In this document: piece by piece, positions 1 to 8,306 of the stretch
Layout of the letters: every line of letters starts with the position of its first letter
Position numbering within the stretch: the stretch's first letter is position 1
Source of the DNA: Caryophanales bacterium UBA4691
GTDB taxonomy: Bacteria > Bacillota_I > Bacilli_A > RFN20 > CAG-826
Length of the DNA stretch: 37,000 nt
Assembly: GCA_002404865.1 (NCBI GenBank)
Contig: DHKP01000024.1
Location: 1 to 37,000, forward strand
Reading direction: 5' to 3'
The notes under the pieces: model-generated
Told to the model about the DNA's origin: nothing
Seen by the model: the letters and a program-made list of their open reading frames with translations, nothing else
Databases searched by the model: none
Position numbers and translations under genes: made by a program

Positions 1-251
1 CAATTTGGTGTGCTGTTAGAAAACTTTTATTTTTTTTGGTAAAAAAAAGAGAGAATTGGCTATATAAAAGTGAGGGCTTTTTAGGGAAGCTCAATCATTT
101 TTCCTGGGGATGGTAAATCAGGAAAGAGCAAAGTAACATCCGCTTTTTGAGATTGGTAGGCCCTCTTTGCGTGCACGATTTCGGATTATGACCTTCCCTT
201 TATTTTCCGTTCCTTTTTATTTCGCTATATTTCTTTATGGAGGCGTAAACT
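1..251. other. Leader region upstream of the NERD gene
   Basis: No gene is recognised in this stretch. It holds T- and A-rich runs near 30-50 and a small inverted repeat, TTTCCTG at 100-106 and CAGGAAA at 119-125, with a 12-nt loop and no following T tract, so it is not a convincing terminator. I looked for tRNA, SRP RNA and tmRNA signatures and saw none. The Shine-Dalgarno of the next gene (GGAGG, about 239-243) lies at its end. Confidence 0.4.
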
Positions 252-953
252 ATGAAAAACCTTCTTATATTCATTATTTCCGCTACGATTTTTGCAGCTA
301 TTTTCATAGTTCTAGTTAGTGTTTTTAAAAAATCGATTGATAAAAAATATTTTGCGAAAAAGAAGGAAGAAAGCGCATTTGATTCCTTTGAGACCGCCGC
401 TTCTTTTGGCGCGAAAGGGGAAATGCTCGTTCATCAGCGCCTTGAAGAAGTGAAAAATCGTTATGGTGGTTACCTTTATCACGATTTTTGTTTTGAAGAT
501 GAGCGTGGCTATTCTTCGGAAATCGATCACATCTTGATTACGAGAGGAGGCATTTTCATCATTGAGACGAAAAGCAATAAAGGGACGATTCGCGGAAGTG
601 AGAAGGATGAGTTTTGGAGGTTCTTAAAAGATAATTCTCCAGGGTGGAGATATTTTAAGAATCCGATTCTTCAAAATCAGGGTCATATTTCCCATTTACG
701 AAAAACCATTAAGCCAAACCCTCCCAAGATGGAGTGCATGATCGTTTTCCCTTTTGCGGATATTTCGCAAATCGATAGTGGATATGTCTATTCTCTAAAG
801 GGGGCAATCGACACTATCGTCGCGGCAAGTGCTTCTAAAAAATACAAAGTCGAATTCGTGGAACGAGTGAATCACCAAATTTGCAGTTTACATCAAATTT
901 CCAAAGAAACGCATCGACAAAATCTTGGTGGCTATGATGATTCTAACGAGTAG
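252..953 (+). CDS. NERD-domain membrane-anchored protein
   Basis: The 233-residue product has one N-terminal hydrophobic helix (about residues 4-24) followed by a basic linker and a NERD (nuclease-related) domain. NERD hallmarks are visible: a GAKGE start at about residue 54, EIDHILI, IETKS (the E-x-K of a nuclease-like core) and a late NPILQNQGHI segment. NERD proteins share the restriction-endonuclease-like fold; most have no proven activity. The ATG start has a good GGAGG site 8 nt upstream. It stands alone before recG, separated by about 200 bp. The cytosolic domain would be tethered to the membrane. The domain call is firm; the biological role is unknown. Confidence 0.82.
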   Translation: MKNLLIFIISATIFAAIFIVLVSVFKKSIDKKYFAKKKEESAFDSFETAASFGAKGEMLVHQRLEEVKNRYGGYLYHDFCFEDERGYSSEIDHILITRGGIFIIETKSNKGTIRGSEKDEFWRFLKDNSPGWRYFKNPILQNQGHISHLRKTIKPNPPKMECMIVFPFADISQIDSGYVYSLKGAIDTIVAASASKKYKVEFVERVNHQICSLHQISKETHRQNLGGYDDSNE

Positions 954-1157
954 CTTTTTCTATTTGCCATAAGCCATGATCGATCCTTTAAATTTTAAGA
1001 GCTCAGTAAGTTACCGAATTTTTCTAGCGAAAGAAATTTTTTGCTGAAGAATCATAGAAATAGCGATTATGTTTTCTTGTGATTCCTTTTCGCTCGATAT
1101 TAACTGCTAAATATGCTTTTAGAATGAACAATTTTGCTCTCTTTTGAGATATGATTA

Positions 1158-3161
1158 GTGGGAATTATGCTTCTTTCTAAAAGCCCTACAATCAATTTTG
1201 CCCTCGCTAGTGTGGGTATCCTCACCCCGCTTGATGTGGTTAATCATCTCCCGCGTCGTTACGATTCTTTTCTATATACGCCTAAAAAGAGCCAATATGA
1301 CGATAAAGAGCGAGTGGTTAAAAAAGGATACGTCGTCCAAAAAGGGAGAAGCCTGCGTTTCAATAAGCGTTCTTTGACGAGTTTCTATTTTAAAACTACG
1401 GATGAAGAGACTTTTCTTATTGAAGCCTGGAATCGTCCTTATTTAGCAAGCTCTTTAAAAAGCGATGAACTAATTACCATCTCTGGGATTTATGAAAAAA
1501 GAAGGAGCAGTATCGCTTTATTAAATTTATTAAAGGGAGAGATTAAAGAAACTGATGCCTTAAAGCCCATTTACGCGTTGCCTAATGCCGTTCCCAATTA
1601 TGGTTTTGCGCATCTCGTCAAAAAGTGCCTCGCTTTATTAGATGGGAAGATCGAAGACAAAATCCCTCATTGCTTTAAAGAAAAATATCGCTTGCTCTCT
1701 CATTATGAAGCTTTAAAAAAGGCCCATTCTCCTTCTAACTACGAGGATTTGCGCCAAGCAAAAAGAACGCTCAAATACGAAGAGGCTCTTTCTTTTACCC
1801 TCAAAAGCGCATTGATTAAAGAAACGAATCGCTTATTAACGAAAGACGCAAAACGGAAAATTAATTACGAGAAAGTAAAAATGTTTATCCGTTCTTTGCC
1901 CTTTCATTTATCTAGTGACCAGGTTAATGCTTTAAAAGAATGCTTCCGCGATATGGATTCACCTGCGGTAATGTATCGCTTATTGCAGGGGGACGTGGGG
2001 ACAGGGAAGACACTTGTTGCTGCCTTGCTTAGCTATGCGAATTTCACACGTGGTGAACAAACCGCCTTGCTAGCCCCAACCGACACTTTGGCAAAGCAAC
2101 ATTATGAGAATTTCAAAAAACTATTCGCGGAGACGCGCGTCAATATTAGCTTGCTTACTGGCTCGCTCCACAAAGAAGAACGAAACTGCGTTCTCTCCGA
2201 TTTAGCTACTGGTACGACTGATATTGTCATTGGCACCCACGCCCTATTTTCCAAAGACGTCAATTATGCTTATTTGGGGCTTGTCGTCATTGACGAGCAG
2301 CACAAATTTGGCGTGAATCAAAGAGCAAGCTTGCTCGATAAAGGGGAGCACGCGGATTTATTGCTTATGTCAGCCACTCCTATTCCAAGGACCCTTGCTT
2401 TTACGATTTATGGGGATTTAGACGTTTCTACCTTAAGCCAGTTCCCGCAAGGCAAACGAAATGTGATTACTCGCCTCATTCCAGAAAACGACCCTTTGGT
2501 GGATTCGCTTATCAAAAAATCCCTTTCGAGCCAGCATCGCGTCTATATTGTTGCTCCTCAAATCGAAGGTGATGGAAAGCAGAATACTTCCGCCATTAAA
2601 ATCGCGGAGATGTACCGCAAAAAATACGGAGACAAAGTGACGTTATGCCATGGCAAGCTAGATGAAGAAAGTAAGGAAACGTCCATTCTTTCTTTTCAAA
2701 GCGGTCTAACCCCGATAATGGTAGCCACTTCTTTAGTGGAGGTTGGGATCGACGTAAAAGAAGCAGATCTTATGATTATATATAGCCCTTCTCACTTCTC
2801 ATTGTCTAGTCTTCACCAACTACGGGGACGCGTAGGAAGAGGAGGGGAAGAAGCGCGCTGCTTGCTTTTATATAGCAAGAAAGACGAGTCAGAAAACGAA
2901 AAACTACGTGTTTTGGAGAAAGAAGACGATGGCTTTAAGATCGCCGAAGAAGATATGCGCCTAAGGGGGCCTGGAGAAATGGCTGGCACTAGGCAAAGCG
3001 GGCTTCCAACGTTTGGGGTCGCTAGCATCATGGACGATTTCAAGATCTTTGAAGTTGCTCGTGATGATGCTAGGAAGATGCTATTTGACAAAGATAATCC
3101 CGATTTTGCGCCATTCATTGAAAAGGTAAAAAAAGAGATCAACGATATCTCACTCGCCTAG
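1158..3161 (+). CDS. recG: ATP-dependent DNA helicase RecG
   Basis: RecG remodels stalled replication forks and branch-migrates Holliday junctions. The product is 667 residues, normal for the family. After an N-terminal wedge/OB region come the helicase motifs: Walker A GDVGTGKT (278-285), DEQHKFG (379-385), the SATPIPRT motif, and QLRGRVGRGG in motif VI. The start is uncertain: a GTG at 1158 and an in-frame ATG at 1167 are both possible and neither has a strong Shine-Dalgarno site. A TATGAT at 1150-1155 lies very close to the GTG, which would favour the ATG if that hexamer is a real -10. It is followed after about 50 bp by plsX, an order common in Firmicutes. Confidence 0.97.
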   Translation: MGIMLLSKSPTINFALASVGILTPLDVVNHLPRRYDSFLYTPKKSQYDDKERVVKKGYVVQKGRSLRFNKRSLTSFYFKTTDEETFLIEAWNRPYLASSLKSDELITISGIYEKRRSSIALLNLLKGEIKETDALKPIYALPNAVPNYGFAHLVKKCLALLDGKIEDKIPHCFKEKYRLLSHYEALKKAHSPSNYEDLRQAKRTLKYEEALSFTLKSALIKETNRLLTKDAKRKINYEKVKMFIRSLPFHLSSDQVNALKECFRDMDSPAVMYRLLQGDVGTGKTLVAALLSYANFTRGEQTALLAPTDTLAKQHYENFKKLFAETRVNISLLTGSLHKEERNCVLSDLATGTTDIVIGTHALFSKDVNYAYLGLVVIDEQHKFGVNQRASLLDKGEHADLLLMSATPIPRTLAFTIYGDLDVSTLSQFPQGKRNVITRLIPENDPLVDSLIKKSLSSQHRVYIVAPQIEGDGKQNTSAIKIAEMYRKKYGDKVTLCHGKLDEESKETSILSFQSGLTPIMVATSLVEVGIDVKEADLMIIYSPSHFSLSSLHQLRGRVGRGGEEARCLLLYSKKDESENEKLRVLEKEDDGFKIAEEDMRLRGPGEMAGTRQSGLPTFGVASIMDDFKIFEVARDDARKMLFDKDNPDFAPFIEKVKKEINDISLA

Positions 3162-3177
3162 TGAGGAATAATTGACT

Positions 3178-3192
3178 TTAAGTTATACTTAA
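3178..3192. promoter_or_regulatory. Perfect inverted repeat upstream of plsX
   Basis: TTAAGT-TAT-ACTTAA is a perfect 6-bp-arm inverted repeat lying 20 bp upstream of the plsX start and just before its GAGGG ribosome site. In Bacillus, plsX expression is controlled by FapR at a palindromic operator, so a lipid-responsive operator here is plausible, but the sequence does not closely match the FapR consensus I know. Function is inferred only from position and symmetry. Confidence 0.3.
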
Positions 3193-3212
3193 CTCAGTGA
3201 GGGAAACTGACC

Positions 3213-4202
3213 ATGAAAATTGTAATCGATATGATGGGCGGCGATAAAGGAAGCGCTGCGACAAAGGAAGCTGTGAGGCGTTTTCACTCTCTCCATAAAG
3301 ACGTTGAGCTTATCCTTGTTGGAAAAGAAGAAGAACTTCGCGAAATGAAAGAGGAAAGAATCGTTCCCGCTAGCGAAGTCATTACGATGGAAGCTGGTGC
3401 TTTAGAAGTACTCCGGCAAAAAGAATCAAGCATGGTCAAAGCTATGAAATGCGCGAAAGAAGAAAATGCGGATGCCGTTGTCTCATGCGGCTCGACTGGG
3501 GCATTTTTAGCAAGTGCCACTTTGATTTTGAAGAAAATTCCCGGTGTTATTCGCCCCGCTTTAGCGGTGGCAATGCCTCATATCACGCCTATAGGCAATA
3601 GCACAATCATCTTCCTTGACGCAGGAAGCTCTAACGTCAATACGCCTATCGAAATGGCGCAGTTTGGCTTTATGGGTTCTTTGTATGCGAAGTGCGGCTG
3701 CTCTATCTCTGATCCCAAAGTTGCGATTTTAAGCAATGGGTCGGAAGAAGGAAAAGGCTCACCAGAAGGAAAAGAAGCTTACGCCTTACTAAAAGAAGAC
3801 AAGCGTATCCACTTCATCGGGAATATCGAATCGATGGACGTTCTTGTAGGGAAGGCCGATGTGATTGTAACGGATGGTTTCTCGGGCAACATTTGCATCA
3901 AAGCGATCGAAGGCACCGCAAAAACGATGGGGAAGATGCTAAAAAAAGGATTTCAGCGCAATCTTTTCTCTAAGATTGGCTATTTGCTCGCGAAAAAAGG
4001 CGTTCTTGAAATGAAGTCCACAATGGATACCAAGCGCGTTGGTGGAGCAATGCTACTCGGCGTTAACGCGATTGCCGTAAAAGGACATGGCAATAGCGAC
4101 GCGACCGCTTTCTATTATTCCATCGAACTTGCTTACCGCCTTGCTAAAAACAGCATGGTCGAAAAAATAAAGAAAGGTTTTTTGAATGAAACAAATCAAT
4201 GA
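3213..4202 (+). CDS. plsX: Phosphate acyltransferase PlsX
   Basis: PlsX converts acyl-ACP to acyl-phosphate, the first step of glycerolipid synthesis by the PlsX/PlsY route. The 329-residue protein opens with the characteristic IVIDMMGGDKG and contains VSCGSTGAFLA and VTDGFSGNICIKAIEG, all PlsX signatures. A GAGGG site at 3198-3202 supports the ATG. The last 17 bases overlap the start of rnc, so the two are translationally coupled. No acyl carrier protein gene lies between plsX and rnc, unlike in Bacillus. The membrane partner PlsY is not in the window; gpsA, which makes the glycerol-3-phosphate acceptor, lies about 6 kb downstream. Confidence 0.97.
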   Translation: MKIVIDMMGGDKGSAATKEAVRRFHSLHKDVELILVGKEEELREMKEERIVPASEVITMEAGALEVLRQKESSMVKAMKCAKEENADAVVSCGSTGAFLASATLILKKIPGVIRPALAVAMPHITPIGNSTIIFLDAGSSNVNTPIEMAQFGFMGSLYAKCGCSISDPKVAILSNGSEEGKGSPEGKEAYALLKEDKRIHFIGNIESMDVLVGKADVIVTDGFSGNICIKAIEGTAKTMGKMLKKGFQRNLFSKIGYLLAKKGVLEMKSTMDTKRVGGAMLLGVNAIAVKGHGNSDATAFYYSIELAYRLAKNSMVEKIKKGFLNETNQ

Positions 4203-4869
4203 ACTATTGAATAGTTTTAATATAGCTCCCCGTGACATCTCTCTTTTCGAAATGGCTTTTACGCATAGTAGCGCGAACGGTACCGCTGGGAAAAACCATT
4301 TCGATTATGAGCGACTCGAATTCTTAGGGGATGCAGTTGTCGGGCTAGTCACTAGCGAGCTTATTTATCTATACCATCAAGATTTAAATCAAGGTGGAAT
4401 GAGCAAGCTCAAGGCACAGTTTGTCAAAACGGAATCAGAAGCGTCTTACGCCTTAAAATACCATCTTGACGAATACATCCGCGTCGGAAAATCCTTACAG
4501 GGGGACGTAAAAAACAATCACTCCATTTTAGAGGATGTTTTTGAGTCGTTTATCGGAGCAACTTATTTAGACCAAGGAAGAGAATTCGCCTATAAAATGG
4601 TCCGTTCTTTTTTTGAGGACGATATTAAAAATGGCAGCGTCATTCGCGACGAAGACCCTAAGAGCCAACTTCAAGAAGCGATCCAGGCCGAAAACAAAGA
4701 ATCCGTTGCGTATCGGATTATCGACGAATGGGGACCAAGCAATAACAAGCATTTTGTCTCTGCGGTTTATTTCGAGAATGATATCTTAGGAACTGGCGAA
4801 GGAAGAAGCAAAAAAGAAGCGGAGTTTGCCGCAGCGCGGAATGCTTTAAGCAAACTCGCAAAGGAGTAA
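4186..4869 (+). CDS. rnc: Ribonuclease III
   Basis: RNase III cleaves double-stranded RNA, including rRNA precursors. The 227-residue protein has the catalytic domain with signature ERLEFLGDA (42-50), a second acidic cluster EDVFESFIGA at about 112-121, and a C-terminal double-stranded-RNA-binding domain (about 157-225) ending in GEGRSKKEAEFAAARNAL. All active-site acidic residues appear present. The start overlaps plsX by 17 bp and has an upstream AAGAAAGG site. ftsY begins 1 bp after its stop, preceded by AAGGAG, so the gene is inside one operon. smc, often found between rnc and ftsY in Bacilli, is absent here. Confidence 0.97.
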   Translation: MKQINELLNSFNIAPRDISLFEMAFTHSSANGTAGKNHFDYERLEFLGDAVVGLVTSELIYLYHQDLNQGGMSKLKAQFVKTESEASYALKYHLDEYIRVGKSLQGDVKNNHSILEDVFESFIGATYLDQGREFAYKMVRSFFEDDIKNGSVIRDEDPKSQLQEAIQAENKESVAYRIIDEWGPSNNKHFVSAVYFENDILGTGEGRSKKEAEFAAARNALSKLAKE

Positions 4870-4870
4870 T

Positions 4871-5860
4871 ATGGGGTTATTTTCTTTTCTAAAAGAGAAA
4901 TTTTCCAAAAAAGGAAAAGACGAAAAAAGCGAAAAATACGATAAGGGTTTAGCGAAAAGCCGAGCCGCTTTTGCTAGTAAACTCGATTCGCTCGCGAAAC
5001 GCTACAAGGCCGTAAACGCCGACTATTTCGAAGAATTAGAGCAAATCCTTATCGAAGCGGATGTCGGCGTATCGCTTACGATCAATCTTTGCGAAGAATT
5101 ATTAGAGAAAAGCGAAAAGGAAGGGATTAGCGATCCTAATAGAATCAACGAAGAGCTCATTGATACGATGTTTGTCGATTATGTGAGCAAAGGCGAAAGC
5201 ATCGTCAACGAGATTCGCTTTTCTACGAATGGCCCAACTGTTTTGCTCGTTGTTGGCGTAAACGGAGTAGGGAAGACGACTTCTATCGCTAAGCTTGCCC
5301 ATCGCTATCAAAAACAAGGCAAATCCGTAATGCTAGTCGCTGGCGATACATTTCGAGCCGGTGCGACTGAACAATTATCGATTTGGGCAGAACGCTTGCA
5401 TTGCCCTATCGTAAAAGGAGCTCCTAACGCTGACCCCTCTAGCGTCGCTTATGATGGAATGAAATACGCTTTAAGCCACAATATCGATTTATGCATTGTC
5501 GATACGGCTGGACGCCTACAAACCAAAAGCAATCTCATGGCGGAATTAGCCAAAATGAAGCGCGTTATCGGAAAAGAAATCCCTGGCGCGCCACAAGAAA
5601 CTTTCTTGATTATCGACGCTACAACAGGGCAAAACGGTGTTGCTCAAGCAAAAGCCTTTAAAGAAGTGACCGAATTAACGGGCATTGTGATTACGAAAAT
5701 GGATGGTACGAGCAAAGGTGGCATCATTCTATCGATTCGCGACGAATTAGGGGTGCCTGTTCGCTTTATTGGCTTAGGCGAGCAAATGGACGATTTGGAG
5801 GAGTTCGATCTCGACCGTTATTTGCACGGGTTACTCTTAGGGGAAACTAAAAATGAATGA
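4871..5860 (+). CDS. ftsY: Signal recognition particle receptor FtsY
   Basis: FtsY is the membrane-associated GTPase that docks SRP-ribosome complexes for co-translational insertion. The protein has 329 residues: a short lysine-rich N-terminal tail (1-30) instead of the long acidic A domain of proteobacteria, then the NG domain. GTPase motifs are GVNGVGKTT (129-137), DTFRAGA (159-165), DTAGRLQ (211-217) and TKMDGTSKGG. AAGGAG lies just upstream of the ATG. The stop overlaps the ylxM start by 8 bp. Its partner Ffh follows two genes on. Confidence 0.98.
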   Translation: MGLFSFLKEKFSKKGKDEKSEKYDKGLAKSRAAFASKLDSLAKRYKAVNADYFEELEQILIEADVGVSLTINLCEELLEKSEKEGISDPNRINEELIDTMFVDYVSKGESIVNEIRFSTNGPTVLLVVGVNGVGKTTSIAKLAHRYQKQGKSVMLVAGDTFRAGATEQLSIWAERLHCPIVKGAPNADPSSVAYDGMKYALSHNIDLCIVDTAGRLQTKSNLMAELAKMKRVIGKEIPGAPQETFLIIDATTGQNGVAQAKAFKEVTELTGIVITKMDGTSKGGIILSIRDELGVPVRFIGLGEQMDDLEEFDLDRYLHGLLLGETKNE

Positions 5861-6164
5861 TTTAGCGTATCGCGATGAAGTGGTATCGCTATTTGAAATC
5901 TATGGCGAATTATTGTCGCTTTCCCAAAAAGAAGTGCTTCGCGACTATTATTCCTATGATCTTTCTCTAGGCGAAATCGCCTTGAATAGGAATAGTTCTC
6001 GAAGTGCGGTTGAAGATGCCCTCAAAAAAGGAGAAAAGAAACTTCTCGAATTCGAGAACACTTTAAAAATATTAGAGAATAGAAACAAGCTGAAATCGCT
6101 TTTGGCGGAAGCGAAAGCGAATAACGATTATCGACAATTGGAGGATTACATCAATGGCATTTGA
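5853..6164 (+). CDS. ylxM: YlxM-family SRP-associated HTH protein
   Basis: This 103-residue UPF0122/YlxM-family protein has a sigma-70 region 4-like helix-turn-helix (about residues 18-65, with LSLGEIALNRNSSRSAVEDALKK shortened here in quotation to its core SLGEIALNRNSSRSAVED). YlxM proteins are encoded next to ffh and ftsY in Firmicutes and Mollicutes and modulate the SRP GTPases. It overlaps ftsY by 8 bp (ATGAATGA) and ffh by 11 bp, so the three proteins are translationally coupled. The start has an AGGGG site inside ftsY. Identity rests on both sequence character and exact gene order. Confidence 0.93.
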   Translation: MNDLAYRDEVVSLFEIYGELLSLSQKEVLRDYYSYDLSLGEIALNRNSSRSAVEDALKKGEKKLLEFENTLKILENRNKLKSLLAEAKANNDYRQLEDYINGI

Positions 6165-7494
6165 GTCACTTTCGGAACGTTTCCAAAGCATCTTCAAGAA
6201 GATGCGGAAGGAAGATAAATTAACCGAAGCCAACATGGATACGGCCTTAAAAGAAATCCGCGTCGCTTTGCTTGAAGCGGACGTCAATTTTAAGGTTGTT
6301 AAGGCCTTCGTTAATGATGTAAAAGAGAAGGCGCTTGGCCAAGAAGTCCTTCTTCACGTTAATCCTGGGGAACAGCTCGTTAAGATTTGCTACGATGAGC
6401 TAGTAGAACTATTAGGGAGCGACAATACCGGCATTAGTTGGAATAAAGGCACGCTAACGACGATTATGCTCGTGGGATTACAAGGAAGCGGCAAAACCAC
6501 AAGTGCGGGTAAATTAGGCTATTTTGCGAAAAACAAACTCAACAAAAAGGTCCTTTTAGCGGGGCTAGACGTATATCGCCCTGCCGCAATCGATCAGCTT
6601 GGCCAAATTGCAAAAGACCTTTCGATAGACTTCTTTGAAATGGGAACGGGTGTTAGCCCCGTGGAGATTGCTAAAAAGGCAAAAGAGAAAGCAATCGAAG
6701 GCCATTACGATTTACTCGTTTTAGATACGGCAGGCCGTTTACAGATTGATGAAGCCCTCATGAAGGAGCTACAGGATATCTCTAAAGAAATCCATCCTGA
6801 TGAGACATTGCTCCTTGTAGATGCTGCAGCGGGCCAAGACTCCGTGAATGTCACCAATACGTTCCACAAAGATCTTCGCTTGACTGGCGTCATCATGTCT
6901 AAACTCGATGGCGATGCGAAAGGCGGAAGCGCTCTTTCCATCAAATACATGACCGGACTCCCCATCAAGTTCGCCGGCGTTGGCGAGAAACTTACGGATT
7001 TAGATATTTTCTATCCCGATCGTATGGCGGATAGAATCCTAGGGATGGGGGATATCAAAACCCTTGTGGAGACCGCTCAAGCGAATATCGATGAGAAAGA
7101 AGCGAGAAAAGCCGCTAAAAAGCTCGAAGAAGGCAGCTTCACGCTTGATGACATGCTTAAGCAAATGAAGATGGTCCAGAAACTTGGGAGCCTTGGAGCG
7201 ATCGCTAAACTCATCCCTGGGATGCCAAAGATTAGCGATGAGCAACAAGAAAAAGCCAAAAAGGAAATGACTTCCTTTGAAGCGGTCGTTAATTCGATGA
7301 CCCCTTACGAAAAAGCTCATCCAGAAGTGCTCAAATTCTCGCAAAAGACACGAATCGCAAAAGGGTGCGGGAAAACCAATGCCGATGTCAACCGCGTTAT
7401 CCGGAAATGGGAGCAAAGCAAAGAGATGATGAAGCAAATGAAGCAATATCAAAAAAGCGGTAAGTTCCCCCCAGGATTCGGCGGAATGCGTTAA
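6154..7494 (+). CDS. ffh: Signal recognition particle protein Ffh
   Basis: Ffh is the SRP54 GTPase that binds signal sequences and SRP RNA. The 446-residue protein has an N domain, a G domain with GLQGSGKTT (108-116), DVYRPAA, DTAGRLQ and SKLDGDAKGG, and a C-terminal methionine-rich M domain from about residue 310, ending in KEMMKQMKQYQKSGKFPPG. GGAGG 8-12 nt upstream of the ATG lies within ylxM. It is the last gene of the recG-to-ffh run and is followed directly by a strong intrinsic terminator. No SRP RNA gene was recognised in the window. Confidence 0.98.
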   Translation: MAFESLSERFQSIFKKMRKEDKLTEANMDTALKEIRVALLEADVNFKVVKAFVNDVKEKALGQEVLLHVNPGEQLVKICYDELVELLGSDNTGISWNKGTLTTIMLVGLQGSGKTTSAGKLGYFAKNKLNKKVLLAGLDVYRPAAIDQLGQIAKDLSIDFFEMGTGVSPVEIAKKAKEKAIEGHYDLLVLDTAGRLQIDEALMKELQDISKEIHPDETLLLVDAAAGQDSVNVTNTFHKDLRLTGVIMSKLDGDAKGGSALSIKYMTGLPIKFAGVGEKLTDLDIFYPDRMADRILGMGDIKTLVETAQANIDEKEARKAAKKLEEGSFTLDDMLKQMKMVQKLGSLGAIAKLIPGMPKISDEQQEKAKKEMTSFEAVVNSMTPYEKAHPEVLKFSQKTRIAKGCGKTNADVNRVIRKWEQSKEMMKQMKQYQKSGKFPPGFGGMR

Positions 7495-7497
7495 TAG

Positions 7498-7533
7498 AAA
7501 AAAATCCCTGAACTCACGAACAGGGATTTTTTA
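7498..7533 (+). terminator. Intrinsic terminator after ffh, probably bidirectional
   Basis: TCCCTG (7505-7510) and CAGGGA (7521-7526) pair around a 10-nt loop, with an A run before and a T run after, so the stem extends as A-T pairs. The structure can terminate ffh on + and the converging membrane-protein gene on -, whose stop is at 7549. Confidence 0.93.
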
Positions 7534-7548
7534 TTATAGCGGATTTAA

Positions 7549-8170
7549 TTATTTCTTTAAGGAAAGGAAAGCGCCACCTAAACCAAGCACTCCGCCAATT
7601 AACGAAGCAATAGCGGAAATAATCGCGCCAGTCCCAAGCGTGTATTCGGTGCCAGACGTTAAGGCGTTACCGGCAACTTTGGTGTCGGTTCCTGCTAATG
7701 ATGATTCAAACTCACCGAAATTAACGGCAAAGAAAGACATAATGCCGGCGGCGATTAAACATAAAGCGGCTAAAGACAAGATGTATCCGCCAAGCTTTGC
7801 GGGTCTTGCCTTTGAATAGAAGCGAAACGACACTAAGCGCTAATCCAGCGATTACAAGGATTAAAGTGGCCATCATGCCGGCATTTCCAGCGATAGTATA
7901 AGTGATAGTGCCATCGGTTGAAGCGGAAGACGCTTTGCCGCCGAATGCCATCCATTCAGGAGCGGCGTCACCGATTTTTACGGCAGCACTAGCACCAAAC
8001 GCCTCAACAAATCCACTTAAAGATTTTGTTGCTTGAATTTTCCCTGCTAACCATGTGTTTTGCGTTACGAATGGCAAGAACGCCATGCAGAAGGCCAAAA
8101 TCGCCATAATAGCAACAACCAATTTCACAATCGAAGCGAGGTTATTAGAACGCTTTGCTGATTTTTTCAT
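7549..8170 (-). pseudogene. Frameshifted four-helix membrane protein, unknown function
   Basis: Two overlapping - strand reading frames (8170-7721 and 7833-7549) join into one protein if a single base is removed near 7790-7800: frame one reads LLFKGKTRK and frame two continues LGGYILSLAALC. The total length, 622 bases, equals 207 codons plus one base, which fits a single insertion. The restored product of about 206 residues has four hydrophobic helices (about 12-34, 97-118, 128-150, 175-200) and two polar outside loops. The start has GGAGGG 6 nt upstream. There is no long homopolymer at the junction, so this may be a true mutation. Two separate overlapping genes are possible but less likely. 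I recognise no family. Confidence 0.6.
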
Positions 8171-8188
8171 GAATTACCCTCCAAATCT

Positions 8189-8214
8189 AGCAAGATTATT
8201 TTATCTATCTTGCT
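8189..8214. repeat. Inverted repeat AGCAAGAT/ATCTTGCT
   Basis: AGCAAGAT at 8189-8196 and ATCTTGCT at 8207-8214 form an 8-bp inverted repeat with a 10-bp spacer, upstream of the membrane-protein gene starting at 8170. The same octamer occurs tandemly upstream of the Fic gene at 29097-29119. It may be an operator; this is inference from position. Confidence 0.4.
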
Positions 8215-8306
8215 TGAATTATAAATATCCATTTCCGAATGAAATGTGCAAAATCTATTAGGGATTCCGTTTACACTTTAACGTATACTTTAGCTAGACA
8301 TTCATT

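Noticed and set aside
100..125. Hairpin upstream of the NERD gene as a terminator or structured RNA
   Set aside because: No T tract and no match to any RNA family I know.
3172..3188. TTGACT...TATACT as a promoter for plsX
   Set aside because: The two hexamers are only a few bases apart, not 16-18 bp.
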